Assembly: GCF_010548375.1 (NCBI RefSeq) | Contig: NZ_JAAGLY010000009.1 | Span: 186,001-250,000, forward strand | Direction: 5' to 3' | DNA from: Streptomyces sp. SID13726 | GTDB lineage: Bacteria > Actinomycetota > Actinomycetes > Streptomycetales > Streptomycetaceae | DNA length: 64,000 nucleotides | In this document: one piece after another, positions 14,760 to 23,507 of the stretch | Layout: each line of letters begins with the position of its first letter | How positions within the stretch are numbered: position 1 is the first letter of the stretch | Position numbers and translations under genes: made by a program | Notes under the pieces: generated by a model | What the model was told of the DNA's origin: nothing | Database searches by the model: none | Seen by the model: only the letters and a program-made list of their open reading frames with translations

Positions 14760-17700
14760 GCGGCGCGTCCCGACACGGGACGCGGCGGCCTGCCGGGGCA
14801 CGGAGGGGTGGGTGCCGTCGTCCGTGCCGCGGTCCGCGAGATGGGCCTGGAGCCTGAGGTGCCGGAACTCGAAGTACGCCCCGGACCGGCGCAGCACCCC
14901 GCGCCGGTGGGCGTCCTCCAGGAACGCCATCAGCCGCCACGGCATCCGCCCCGTCGCCGCCAGCCACACCCGGGCCACCGCGAACCTCCCCCAGGCGCTC
15001 AGCGACAGCGCCGCCGTCCCCAGCGGCAGCCACAGCTGGGTCCCGACGTGGACCAGGCCGCCCCAGTCGCCGGGGACCGCCAGCACCGGCACACTCACGG
15101 CCGCCGCGATCAGGGCGACCAGACCGCTCCGGACGAGGGACGCCGTCCGGTCCGTCCGCAGCGAACCTCCCGGATCCGCCGCGCGCATCACGTCGGACGG
15201 CACGCTCAGCGCCCGGTAGACCCCGCACACACAGCCACCCACCACCCCGATCAGCACCCCGGCGGCCACGAACGGCGGCAGACACCGGGCGGCGACAGCC
15301 GTCACCGGCCCCTGGGTCAGCCAGGCCCGCGCCGCGCCCGGCAACACGGACCGCAAATTGGCGGCGTACGCCACAGTCACGTGTGTGTCGGCTCCGGACT
15401 CGGCGCCGGCCTTGGGCCCGGTCTCAGGACGGGGGCCGACCCCCGCCCCACCCCCACTCAGGGGCACCGTCAACCGAACGGCCACACCCCCCTCCCGCGC
15501 CACGAACTCCGTGCGCCGCGCGACGAACCCCACGCACCGCCGGTCGTGCAGCAACGGCAGCGTGCAGTCCGGAGGCCGCGTGCCCTCGGGGTAGGCGACG
15601 GGCCGCGCACTCCCGCCCGGCAGGAGCAGGGTGCCGCGCAGTGGTCGTACCGTGACCGCCGTGCGGACCCCGTCGTGGGCCGCGAAGTGCCAGCCGTCGC
15701 TCCACCGGCCGTCCAGGTCGGCCGCCGGACGGGCCTTCACGGCGGTCACCGCCACCGCGGCCAGCCCCGCAGTCGTGCAGGCCGTGACACCGACCAGCAG
15801 TGAGGCGGCCGTACCCCGGACCAGGCCCGCGGCGAACCGGCGGGCGATATGCCCGGCCCGGGACGCGCGCACGGTGTCCGGCCCGGCCCGCAGGACACCG
15901 CTCAGGGACAGCGCGCCGCCCGCCACCGCACAGGTCGTACCGATGATCACGACCCATGGATTGCCGGTCCGGCCCACCAGCACCGCCCCCACCCCGCCCA
16001 CCAGCAGCGCGCCCCCGAAGACCCGGGCCACGGCCCGCCCGGCGCCCCCGTTCCAGGGCAGCCCCAACGGCACCGGCCGCCGCGGCAGCCCCGCGATGCC
16101 GAAGAACAGGGTGAACAGCAGCGAGAACAGACAGCCGCCCAGCAGATCGGGCAGCCAGCCGTCGGTCACCCCGCCGAAGCGGAAGCCGAACCGCAGGTCG
16201 TCGGCCCAGGCGAAGCAGGCCCACAGCGGCACGCTCACCGCCGCGGTGAGCCCGGTCAGCCGGAGCAGGGCGCGCGGGCCCGGCCGGGTCTCGTCGGCGG
16301 GCAGCAGACACGCCACCCCGAAGGCGAACCCCACGGTCTGCCCGGCCAACGAGGCCAGCACCGCCAGCAGGCTCTCCGTGCCCGCGAGTTCGGTCACCGC
16401 ACCCACCAGGGTGACCGGCAGCAGCAGCGCGGACAGCAGGGCCAGGGAGAGCAGGCCCGGCGCGTACACCCCGAGGGCCCGCGGCAGCAGCGCGTCCAGC
16501 TCCCACCAGGCCAGCCGCCCGCGGCCCCGGCCGTGCAGCCCCCGGGCCAGCAGGGTGAGCCGGCGGACCGCGCCCTCGGCGGCCTCCGCTCCCGCCGATC
16601 CGTACGCGGCGGGCACGAACGCGCCCAGCAGATGCTCCTCGACGGCGTCCGGGCTCGGGAAGCGCGTCTCGTCGAGCAGCTCGGCCGGGTCGCGCGAGGT
16701 GTCGCCGTACACCGTGCGGGCCAGCGAGACCATGAGGGGCGTGGTCAGGGCGCGGGCCAGCGGATGCCCGGGCCGGTCGTCGAGCCGCCGCAGCACCGGC
16801 GTCCACGCGGTGACCGGCGAGCCGTCCGCCGAGCGCAGCGGGCGGGCCGTGCGCGCCAGGTGGGCACCGGCCTGTCCCAGGCCGAGCGGCAGCAGTTCGA
16901 CCACCTCGGCGGCGGTGAGCACATCGCCCTCGCTGACGGCCGCCTCCCACGCCTCGCCCCGGCTGGTGAGCAGCAGCGGGAGGCCGTCGTCGAGTTCGGC
17001 GTTGAGCGCGCGGACCGCCTCGCCGTAGCAGGGCCGGGCCAGTTCGTCGAAGCCGTCGAGGACCGGCAGCACCAGCCCCGCGTCGAGCAGGGCCCGGGCG
17101 AGCGTGCACCGGGCCTGCTGCGCCGGGGCCGCCAGCGGCGGGTAGTCGGCGGCGAGCCGGTCCGCCAGCCAGGCCCGCAGCCCGGTCCGCGCGGGATCCC
17201 AGCCCGCCGCCGGGAAGAGCACCGGAACCGGCCCGCCGGGCCTGCGGGCCGCCAGCCTGCCGAGGACGAACCGCATCGCCAGCACGCTCTTGCCCGACCC
17301 CGGACCGCCCAGCACCACCAGCCGCCGGCCGGGCAGCGCGGCGAACGACCCGGCCATCTCCTCGACCCGGCAGTCACCCGGATCCTCGACCCGGCAGTCA
17401 CGCGGAGCCGGTAGCCGCGCTCCCCGGCGGACGTTCTCCGGATGGTCGGCCAGCCACCGGTCGGCGGGCCGCCAGAGCACGTCGAGGGGCGCCGGGTCCT
17501 GCAACCGCCGTAACCGCGCCTCGGCGGACCACTGCTCCCGTACGGCGTCGGCGAGGGCGTCGGCCGCCAGCCGCCGTTGCTCGTCCGCCGACCGCGCGGT
17601 GGGCCCCGGGTCGCCCCGCAGGACATCGGCGACCAGCGCCACCACGGACACGAAGGCGCCGATGGCGGAGACCAGGACGCCCGCCGTGGCCGCGTCCCGC

Positions 17701-17801
17701 CACCAGAGCCGCAGCACGGCCGCGAGTGCCACGAGGGTGCCCCCGCAGACCAGCAGTCCGAGGCGTCGCCGGATCCGGACGCCGTGCCAACCGCCTCGCA
17801 T
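14748..17801 (-). CDS. Large membrane NACHT-type NTPase
   Basis: The protein is about 1017 residues. Two N-terminal membrane segments (about 14-34 and 38-61) precede a P-loop GGPGSGKS (165-172) and Walker B LVLPVLDGFDEL (243-254), typical of NACHT/STAND NTPases. The C-terminal half holds about ten membrane segments interrupted by a soluble, two-Cys extracytoplasmic stretch. It ends with MPWRLMAFLEDAHRRGVLRR, FEFRHLRLQ, a tail common in Streptomyces NACHT proteins. I prefer ATG 17801, seven bases after GGGGAG, over ATG 17816. No partner effector gene is adjacent. The role is unknown; signalling, stress or defence are possibilities. Confidence 0.82.
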   Translation of the reverse strand: MRGGWHGVRIRRRLGLLVCGGTLVALAAVLRLWWRDAATAGVLVSAIGAFVSVVALVADVLRGDPGPTARSADEQRRLAADALADAVREQWSAEARLRRLQDPAPLDVLWRPADRWLADHPENVRRGARLPAPRDCRVEDPGDCRVEEMAGSFAALPGRRLVVLGGPGSGKSVLAMRFVLGRLAARRPGGPVPVLFPAAGWDPARTGLRAWLADRLAADYPPLAAPAQQARCTLARALLDAGLVLPVLDGFDELARPCYGEAVRALNAELDDGLPLLLTSRGEAWEAAVSEGDVLTAAEVVELLPLGLGQAGAHLARTARPLRSADGSPVTAWTPVLRRLDDRPGHPLARALTTPLMVSLARTVYGDTSRDPAELLDETRFPSPDAVEEHLLGAFVPAAYGSAGAEAAEGAVRRLTLLARGLHGRGRGRLAWWELDALLPRALGVYAPGLLSLALLSALLLPVTLVGAVTELAGTESLLAVLASLAGQTVGFAFGVACLLPADETRPGPRALLRLTGLTAAVSVPLWACFAWADDLRFGFRFGGVTDGWLPDLLGGCLFSLLFTLFFGIAGLPRRPVPLGLPWNGGAGRAVARVFGGALLVGGVGAVLVGRTGNPWVVIIGTTCAVAGGALSLSGVLRAGPDTVRASRAGHIARRFAAGLVRGTAASLLVGVTACTTAGLAAVAVTAVKARPAADLDGRWSDGWHFAAHDGVRTAVTVRPLRGTLLLPGGSARPVAYPEGTRPPDCTLPLLHDRRCVGFVARRTEFVAREGGVAVRLTVPLSGGGAGVGPRPETGPKAGAESGADTHVTVAYAANLRSVLPGAARAWLTQGPVTAVAARCLPPFVAAGVLIGVVGGCVCGVYRALSVPSDVMRAADPGGSLRTDRTASLVRSGLVALIAAAVSVPVLAVPGDWGGLVHVGTQLWLPLGTAALSLSAWGRFAVARVWLAATGRMPWRLMAFLEDAHRRGVLRRSGAYFEFRHLRLQAHLADRGTDDGTHPSVPRQAAASRVGTRRSQR

Positions 17802-17933
17802 ATGCCAGCTCCCCATGACCGTGCCGCGTGGAAGCCTCCCGTTCTAGTGGCCGCCCCGACGGCGAACCGGCTGTTCGAAACACGTGTGAGGGAGCGCGCG
17901 GGAGTGTTCGAGGGGCGGGTGGGAGCGCAGCAC

Positions 17934-17970
17934 GAAGGGGACGGCTCCCGCATCGGGAGCCGTCCCCTTC
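17934..17970 (-). terminator. Terminator of the glpFKD operon
   Basis: A perfect 16-base stem (GAAGGGGACGGCTCCC with GGGAGCCGTCCCCTTC) around GCATC lies just downstream of the glpD stop. The stem is stable in both directions. Confidence 0.85.
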
Positions 17971-17988
17971 ACGCCGTGGAAGGCGGTG

Positions 17989-19605
17989 TCACTTCTTGTC
18001 GAGCAGGTCCTGCACCTTCGCCCGGACGTCGTCCGTGGCCAGGCCCCGGATCGTCAGGGTCGTACGGCGGCGCAGCACGTCGTCCTGGGTCTCCGCCCAC
18101 TCGTTGTCCCGGGCGTAGACGACCTGGGCCCAGATCTCCGGGGCGTCGGGGTGGACCCGCTCGCCCAGCTCCGGGTTCTCGTTCGCCAGACGGGCGATGT
18201 CGAAGGCCAGGGAGCCGTAGTGGGTGGCCAGGTGCTTGGCCGTGTCGGCGGCCATGCGCGGGCCCGGCGCCGGGTTGTCGACCAGCAGCCGGTGGGCGAC
18301 CGCGCGCGGGTTGGCGACACCGGGGAGCGGGAGCTTCTTCGGCAGCGAGGAGATCGGCTCGAAGTCGTCGCCCAGCGGGGCGCCCGGCAGCGCCTCCAGC
18401 TTCTGCATGACCGTACGGCCGATGTGGCGGAAGGTCGTCCACTTGCCGCCCGCGACGGACAGCATGCCGCCACGGCCCTCCGTCACCACGGTCTCCCGCT
18501 TGGCCTTCGCGGTGTCGCCGGGACCGCCCGGCAGCACCCGCAGACCCGCGAAGGAGTACGTGATCAGGTCACGGGACAGCTGCTGGTCGCGGATCGAGAA
18601 CGCGGCCTCGTCCAGGATCTGCGCGATGTCCTTCTCGTTGACCGACACGTCCGCCGGGTCGCCCTCGAACTCCTCGTCCGTGGTGCCCAGGAGCAGCATG
18701 TCCTCCCACGGCAGCGCGAACGTGATCCGGTACTTGTCGATCGGGGTCGCCAGCGCGGCCTTCCAGGGCGCGGTCCGCTTCAAGACCAGGTGCGCGCCCT
18801 TGGAGAGGCGGATGGAGGGAGCCGAGTTCGGGTCCTCCATCTTGCGCAGGTGGTCGACCCACGGGCCGGTCGCGTTGAGCACCAGACGGGCGTTGACGCC
18901 GAACTCGTCACCGCTCGTACGGTCCTTCAGGTCCGCGCCCGTGACCCGCCCCTTGGTGAACCGGAGCCCGGTCACCTCGGCGTGGTTGAGCACGACCGCG
19001 CCCGCCTCGACGGCCGCGCGGACCGTCATCAGCGCCATGCGCGCGTCGTTCATCTGGTCGTCGCCGTACACCGCGACGGCCTTGAGGTTCTGGGTGCGCA
19101 GCTCGGGCACGTCCTGCGCCGCCTTGGCGGGGGACAGGAGGTGGCCGACACCGTCACCGAACGCGGAGAGCGCGGAGTAGGCGAAGACGCCCGCCCCGAG
19201 CTTCGCCGCGCCGTGCGGCCCGCCCTTGTACACGGGGAGGTAGAACGTGAGCGGGTTCGCCAGGTGGGGAGCCACCTGGCGGGAGACCGCACGGCGCTCG
19301 AAGTGGTTCTCCGCCACCAGCTTCACCGCGCCGGTCTGCAAGTAGCGCAGACCGCCGTGGAGAAGCTTGGAGGAGGCGGAGGAGGTGGCGCCGGCGAAGT
19401 CGCCGGCGTCGACCAGGGCCACCCTGAGACCGGACTGCGCGGCGTGCCAGGCGGTGGAGATGCCCAGGATGCCGCCGCCGATCACGAGAAGGTCGTACGA
19501 CGCCTTGGAGAGCTGCTCCCGGGTCTCGGCTCGGCTCGGGTTCGAGCCGGAGGCCGGGCGCGTGCCGAGGGCAGGCACGGACTGCAGGGTGGACTGGCTG
19601 GTCAT
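17989..19605 (-). CDS. glpD: Glycerol-3-phosphate dehydrogenase (FAD)
   Basis: GlpD oxidises sn-glycerol-3-phosphate to dihydroxyacetone phosphate at the membrane. The 538-residue product has an FAD-binding dinucleotide fold, LLVIGGGILGISTAWHAA, near residue 40, followed by ATSSASSKLLHGGLRYLQ, typical of the family. It has a Streptomyces-like Ser/Pro-rich N-terminus of about 35 residues. AGGAG is 12 bases before ATG 19605. It is the third gene of glpFKD and corresponds to gylB of S. coelicolor. Confidence 0.96.
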   Translation of the reverse strand: MTSQSTLQSVPALGTRPASGSNPSRAETREQLSKASYDLLVIGGGILGISTAWHAAQSGLRVALVDAGDFAGATSSASSKLLHGGLRYLQTGAVKLVAENHFERRAVSRQVAPHLANPLTFYLPVYKGGPHGAAKLGAGVFAYSALSAFGDGVGHLLSPAKAAQDVPELRTQNLKAVAVYGDDQMNDARMALMTVRAAVEAGAVVLNHAEVTGLRFTKGRVTGADLKDRTSGDEFGVNARLVLNATGPWVDHLRKMEDPNSAPSIRLSKGAHLVLKRTAPWKAALATPIDKYRITFALPWEDMLLLGTTDEEFEGDPADVSVNEKDIAQILDEAAFSIRDQQLSRDLITYSFAGLRVLPGGPGDTAKAKRETVVTEGRGGMLSVAGGKWTTFRHIGRTVMQKLEALPGAPLGDDFEPISSLPKKLPLPGVANPRAVAHRLLVDNPAPGPRMAADTAKHLATHYGSLAFDIARLANENPELGERVHPDAPEIWAQVVYARDNEWAETQDDVLRRRTTLTIRGLATDDVRAKVQDLLDKK

Positions 19606-19656
19606 TTCGGTTTCTTACTCCTCATCAGAGCGTGCGAGAGCCGTCAGGAGCTCTCG

Positions 19657-21198
19657 TCAGCTCTCCTCGTCCTCGAGCCAGCCCATGGTCCGCTCGACGG
19701 CCTTGAGCCAGCTCTTGTACTCACGGTCGCGGGCGTCCGCGTCCATGCGGGGGGTCCACTCGGCGGCCCGGCGCCAGTTGGCGCGCAGGTCGTCGGTGTT
19801 GGTCCAGAAGCCGACGGCGAGACCGGCGGCGTAGGCGGCGCCGAGGCAGGTCGTCTCGGCGACCATCGGACGGACCACGGGGGCGTCCAGGAAGTCCGAG
19901 AGGGTCTGCATCAGCAGGTTGTTGGAGGTCATGCCGCCGTCGACCTTGAGGGCCGCGAGCTCGACGCCCGAGTCCTTGGTCATGGCGTCCGTGATCTCAC
20001 GGGTCTGCCAGGCGGTGGCCTCCAGAACGGCACGGGCCAGGTGCGCCTTGGTGACGTACCGGGTCAGACCGGCGATCACACCGCGGGCGTCGGAGCGCCA
20101 GTACGGGGCGAACAGACCGGAGAAGGCCGGCACGAAGTAGGCGCCGCCGTTGTCCTCGACCGAGAGCGCGAGCGTCTCGATCTCGGCGGCGGTGGAGATC
20201 AGGCCCATCTGGTCACGCATCCACTGCACCAGCGAACCGGTGACCGCGATGGAGCCCTCCAGCGCGTACACCGGGGCCTGGTCGCCGATGCGGTAGCCGA
20301 CGGTGGTCAGCAGGCCGGAGTACGAGTTGATGATCTTCTCGCCGGTGTTCATCAGCATGAACGTGCCGGTGCCGTACGTCGACTTGGCCTCGCCCTCGGC
20401 GAAACAGGTCTGGCCGAACAGGGCCGCCTGCTGGTCACCGAGCGCGGAGGCGACCGGGATGCCGCCGAGCAGGTCGCCCAGGCTGCCGCCGGTGACCTCG
20501 CCGTAGACCTCGGCGGAGGAGCGGATCTCCGGGAGCATCGACAGCGGCACGCCGATGGACTCGGCGATCTTCTCGTCCCACTCCAGGGTGTGGAGGTTCA
20601 TCAGCATGGTGCGGGAGGCGTTGGTGACGTCGGTGTAGTGCTTGCCGCCGTTGACACCGCCCGTCAGGTTCCAGATGACCCAGGTGTCCATGGTGCCGAA
20701 GAGGATGTCCCCGGCCTCGGCGCGCTCCCGCAGACCCTCGACGTTGTCGAGCAGCCAGCGGGCCTTCGGACCGGCGAAGTACGAGGCGAGCGGAAGGCCC
20801 GTCTCGCGGCGGAAGCGGTCCTGCCCGACGTTGCGGCCGAGCTCCTTGCACAGGGCGTCGGTGCGGGTGTCCTGCCACACGATGGCGTTGTGGACGGGCT
20901 CACCGGTGTTCTTGTCCCACAGCAGCGTGGTCTCACGCTGGTTGGTGATGCCGATGGCCTTGATGTCGTCACGGGTGATGCCGGCCTTCTGGATGGCCCC
21001 GGCGACGACTTCCTGGACGTTGGTCCAGATCTCGTTGGCGTTGTGCTCGACCCAGCCCGGCTTCGGGAAGATCTGCTCGTGCTCCTTCTGGTCGACCGAG
21101 ACGATACGGCCGTCCTTGTCGAAGACGATGCAGCGGCTGGAGGTGGTGCCCTGGTCGATCGCGGCGATGAACGGGCCGGCGGTGTGGGCGTCGGTCAC
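19657..21198 (-). CDS. glpK: Glycerol kinase
   Basis: GlpK phosphorylates glycerol with ATP. The 513-residue product has the FGGY-kinase ATP site AAIDQGTTSSRCIVFD at the N-terminus, WQDTRTD in the substrate domain, and TYGTGTFMLMNTG and FVPAFSGLFAPYW in the C-terminal half. All are standard for the family. It lies 51 bases upstream of glpD and 94 bases downstream of glpF in one operon, equivalent to gylA of S. coelicolor. Confidence 0.97.
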   Translation of the reverse strand: MTDAHTAGPFIAAIDQGTTSSRCIVFDKDGRIVSVDQKEHEQIFPKPGWVEHNANEIWTNVQEVVAGAIQKAGITRDDIKAIGITNQRETTLLWDKNTGEPVHNAIVWQDTRTDALCKELGRNVGQDRFRRETGLPLASYFAGPKARWLLDNVEGLRERAEAGDILFGTMDTWVIWNLTGGVNGGKHYTDVTNASRTMLMNLHTLEWDEKIAESIGVPLSMLPEIRSSAEVYGEVTGGSLGDLLGGIPVASALGDQQAALFGQTCFAEGEAKSTYGTGTFMLMNTGEKIINSYSGLLTTVGYRIGDQAPVYALEGSIAVTGSLVQWMRDQMGLISTAAEIETLALSVEDNGGAYFVPAFSGLFAPYWRSDARGVIAGLTRYVTKAHLARAVLEATAWQTREITDAMTKDSGVELAALKVDGGMTSNNLLMQTLSDFLDAPVVRPMVAETTCLGAAYAAGLAVGFWTNTDDLRANWRRAAEWTPRMDADARDREYKSWLKAVERTMGWLEDEES

Positions 21199-21292
21199 TG
21201 TGTGCTCCTGAGTTCCGTGAGTAAGGGACTGCCTGCTACTGCTCTACGACTGCTCTGCTGCGCGGCACTGCTCTGCGGCCGCTTCGGATGCT

Positions 21293-22093
21293 CTAAGCAA
21301 AAGCGATGTTGTAGATGCCCGCGGCGATCGCGGCGCCGATCAGGGGACCGACGACCGGAACCCAGGCGTAGCTCCAGTCGGAGCCGCCCTTGTTGGGCAG
21401 GGGCAGGAGGGCGTGCACGATACGCGGACCGAGGTCACGGGCCGGGTTGATCGCGTAGCCGGTCGGGCCGCCGAGGGACAGACCGATCGACACCACGACG
21501 AACGCGGTGATCAGGGCGCCCAGGGTGCCCAGGCCCTTGCCGTCGCCGTTCAGGCCCTGCGTGAGGACGGCGAGCACCAGCACGATGGTGCCGATGACCT
21601 CGGTGGCGACGTTCTGCCAGGGGACACGGATCTCGGGGCCGGTGGAGAAGATGCCCAGGACCGGGCCCGCGCCCTTCTCCTGCGCCTCGACGGCCTTGGC
21701 GGTGGTGGCCTGCGCGCCCGGAGCGCCGACGATCTCCTTGTCGGTCAGGTGCGCGTGGAACTGGCCGTAGTAGGCGACCCAGACCAGCGCCGCGCCGATC
21801 ATGGCGCCGAGCAGCTGCCCGGCGAAGTAGATCGGGACGTCGCTCCAGGCGATGCCGTCCTTCTTGAGCGCGAGCGCCAGGGTCACGGCCGGGTTGAGGT
21901 GGGCACCGGAGAGCGGTGCCGAGATGTACACGGCCGTCATGACGGCGAAACCCCACCCGAAGGCGATGGCGAGCCAGCCGGCGTTGCGTGACTTCGAGGC
22001 CTTCAGCGTGACGGCGGCGCACACGCCACCGCCGAGCAGGATGAGTATGGCGGTACCGATGGTCTCGCCGATGAAGATGTCGGAGCTGGACAC
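21293..22093 (-). CDS. glpF: Glycerol facilitator (aquaglyceroporin)
   Basis: GlpF is a 266-residue channel with six membrane segments and the two half-helix motifs HLNPAVT (NPA 67-69) and AINPARDLGPR (NPA 216-218). The Asp after the second NPAR is typical of glycerol-conducting members. The GTG start is preceded by AAAGGAG at seven bases. It is first in the glp (gyl) operon; the GylR operator lies about 130 bases upstream. Confidence 0.95.
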   Translation of the reverse strand: MSSSDIFIGETIGTAILILLGGGVCAAVTLKASKSRNAGWLAIAFGWGFAVMTAVYISAPLSGAHLNPAVTLALALKKDGIAWSDVPIYFAGQLLGAMIGAALVWVAYYGQFHAHLTDKEIVGAPGAQATTAKAVEAQEKGAGPVLGIFSTGPEIRVPWQNVATEVIGTIVLVLAVLTQGLNGDGKGLGTLGALITAFVVVSIGLSLGGPTGYAINPARDLGPRIVHALLPLPNKGGSDWSYAWVPVVGPLIGAAIAAGIYNIAFA

Positions 22094-22196
22094 CCGCGAC
22101 TCCTTTGTCCTTCGTCCAGGGGACCGAACCCCGGGTCCCTCCGGAGGTTCGAGCTGCCCTCGGGGTGAGAGCGATGCCGGCCCTTGGCGTTGTCAC

Positions 22197-22226
22197 ACTC
22201 TAGCGCGTATTGCCGGTAGGTGTTCG
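22197..22226 (-). promoter_or_regulatory. Probable glpF operon promoter
   Basis: On the minus strand, CGAACA (22226-22221) and TAGAGT (22202-22197) are 18 bases apart. The -35 side lies inside the operator at 22221-22239, so GylR binding would block polymerase. A second possible promoter (TTGACG at 22278-22273, AAGACT at 22254-22249) lies upstream. Confidence 0.5.
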
Positions 22227-22239
22227 ACAATGCCGACCG
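22221..22239. promoter_or_regulatory. Probable GylR operator upstream of glpF
   Basis: TGTTCGACAATGCCGACCG matches the perfect 19-base palindrome at 23277-23295 at 16 of 19 positions. Its location upstream of the glp operon fits IclR-family repression relieved by glycerol-3-phosphate. Confidence 0.7.
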
Positions 22240-22370
22240 ATGGACGGGAGTCTTGCTCCGGGGTTACGCGCACGTCAAGGGTTCTGTTGTCGAAAACACG
22301 ATCGTTATTGACAGCTGTGAGTCAACGATCTTGAGTCGGCGATTTATGCCGTTGTGTCAGGGTACGACTG

Positions 22371-22402
22371 AGGGCCGGCACGTCACCCGACGTCCCGGCC
22401 CT
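22371..22402. terminator. Candidate terminator downstream of gylR
   Basis: AGGGCCGG and CCGGCCCT form an 8-base stem around a 16-base spacer that itself contains a GTC/GAC pairing. An alternative 9-base arm lies at 22420-22428. There is no U-run, so termination may be partial. Confidence 0.45.
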
Positions 22403-22448
22403 TCTTACGGTCCTCCGAACCGGCCCTCAGGCGGCTCTCAGGCAGCCC

Positions 22449-23222
22449 TCAGAACCGCCCGGCGCCCAGATCCCGCGAGACCGCGCGGGCGCAGTCCCGC
22501 ACCGCCGCGATCAGCTCGGGACGCAGCGCGCCCTCCTCGTCGGGCCGGCACAGCCGCTCCACCGCGCCGGTGATGCCGACGGCGCCGACCGGCATCCGCC
22601 GCCGGTCGTGGATGGGGGCGGCGATCGACGCCACGCCCTCCCAGGTCTCCTCGACGTCCGCCGCGTACCCACGCGCGCGCGTGATGTCGAGGATCTGCTC
22701 GAAGGGCTCCAGGTCGCACACGGTCCGGTCGGTGAACGCCTTGCGGTCGCTCTCCAGCGCCTCGCTGTGCGCCACCGGGTCGAACGCCGACAGCACCTTG
22801 CCCAGCGCCGTGCAGTGCAGCGGCTGCATGGCCCCGATCTCCAGCACCTGCCGGCTGTCGTCGGGCCGGAAGACGTGGTGCACGATCAGGACGCCCTGCT
22901 GGTGCAGGACGCCCAGATGGACGCTCTCGCCGCTGGAGCGGGCCAGGTCGTCGGTCCACACCAGCGCACGCGCGCGCAGCTCGTGCACGTCGAGATAGGT
23001 GGTGCCCAGGCGCAGCAGCTCGGCGCCCAGCTGATAGCGCCCCGAGGCCTCGTCCTGCTCCACGAACCCCTCCTGCTGGAGGGTGCGCAGGATGCCGTGC
23101 GCGGTGCCCTTGGCGAGGCCCAGGGACGAGGCGATGTCCGACAGGCCGAGTCTCCGCTCGCCGCCCCCGAGGAGCCGCAGCATCGCGGCCGCCCGTTCGA
23201 GCGACTGGATGTTCCGTGCCAT
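22449..23222 (-). CDS. gylR: IclR-family regulator of glycerol catabolism
   Basis: GylR is the repressor of the glycerol operon in Streptomyces. The 257-residue product has an N-terminal winged helix (LGLSDIASSLGLAKGTAHGILRTL, about residues 25-48) and an IclR effector domain with LHCTALGKVLSAF and GAVGITG. It lies directly upstream of glpFKD in the same direction, as in S. coelicolor. A perfect palindrome (23277-23295) lies 55 bases before the start, which suggests autoregulation. Confidence 0.94.
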   Translation of the reverse strand: MARNIQSLERAAAMLRLLGGGERRLGLSDIASSLGLAKGTAHGILRTLQQEGFVEQDEASGRYQLGAELLRLGTTYLDVHELRARALVWTDDLARSSGESVHLGVLHQQGVLIVHHVFRPDDSRQVLEIGAMQPLHCTALGKVLSAFDPVAHSEALESDRKAFTDRTVCDLEPFEQILDITRARGYAADVEETWEGVASIAAPIHDRRRMPVGAVGITGAVERLCRPDEEGALRPELIAAVRDCARAVSRDLGAGRF

Positions 23223-23276
23223 CGCCGTCCTGCCTCCGTCCCCTTCGACAGCCGAGTGTTACGGCGTCGCTGCCAC

Positions 23277-23295
23277 TGTTCGGCAATGCCGAACA
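23277..23295. promoter_or_regulatory. Probable GylR operator upstream of gylR
   Basis: TGTTCGGCAATGCCGAACA is a perfect palindrome with 9-base arms around one A. A near copy lies upstream of glpF. A further half site (CCATGCCGACC) follows at about 23306. Confidence 0.75.
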
Positions 23296-23507
23296 CTACC
23301 GGTCCATGCCGACCTCCCGCTAATGGTCGGCCGTCATCTGTTGCGTCACCGGTATCCCGCCGGTGGCCTGCCCGCCATCCTCGTCCGTCCCGTGGACGTG
23401 CCGACCATCCGGTGGCGGGCACGGCTACTCTGGCGTGGTGCGCCCAGCGTGGGACGTCTCGCGGGCGCCGTAAAGCCGACAGCCGTCGCAACTGAGGGAG
23501 CCCTTTC

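Noticed and set aside
23296..23507. Cobalamin riboswitch upstream of metH
   Set aside because: Only a stray GCCACTG at 23272 is present; the rest of the B12-box consensus and the supporting stems are not visible.
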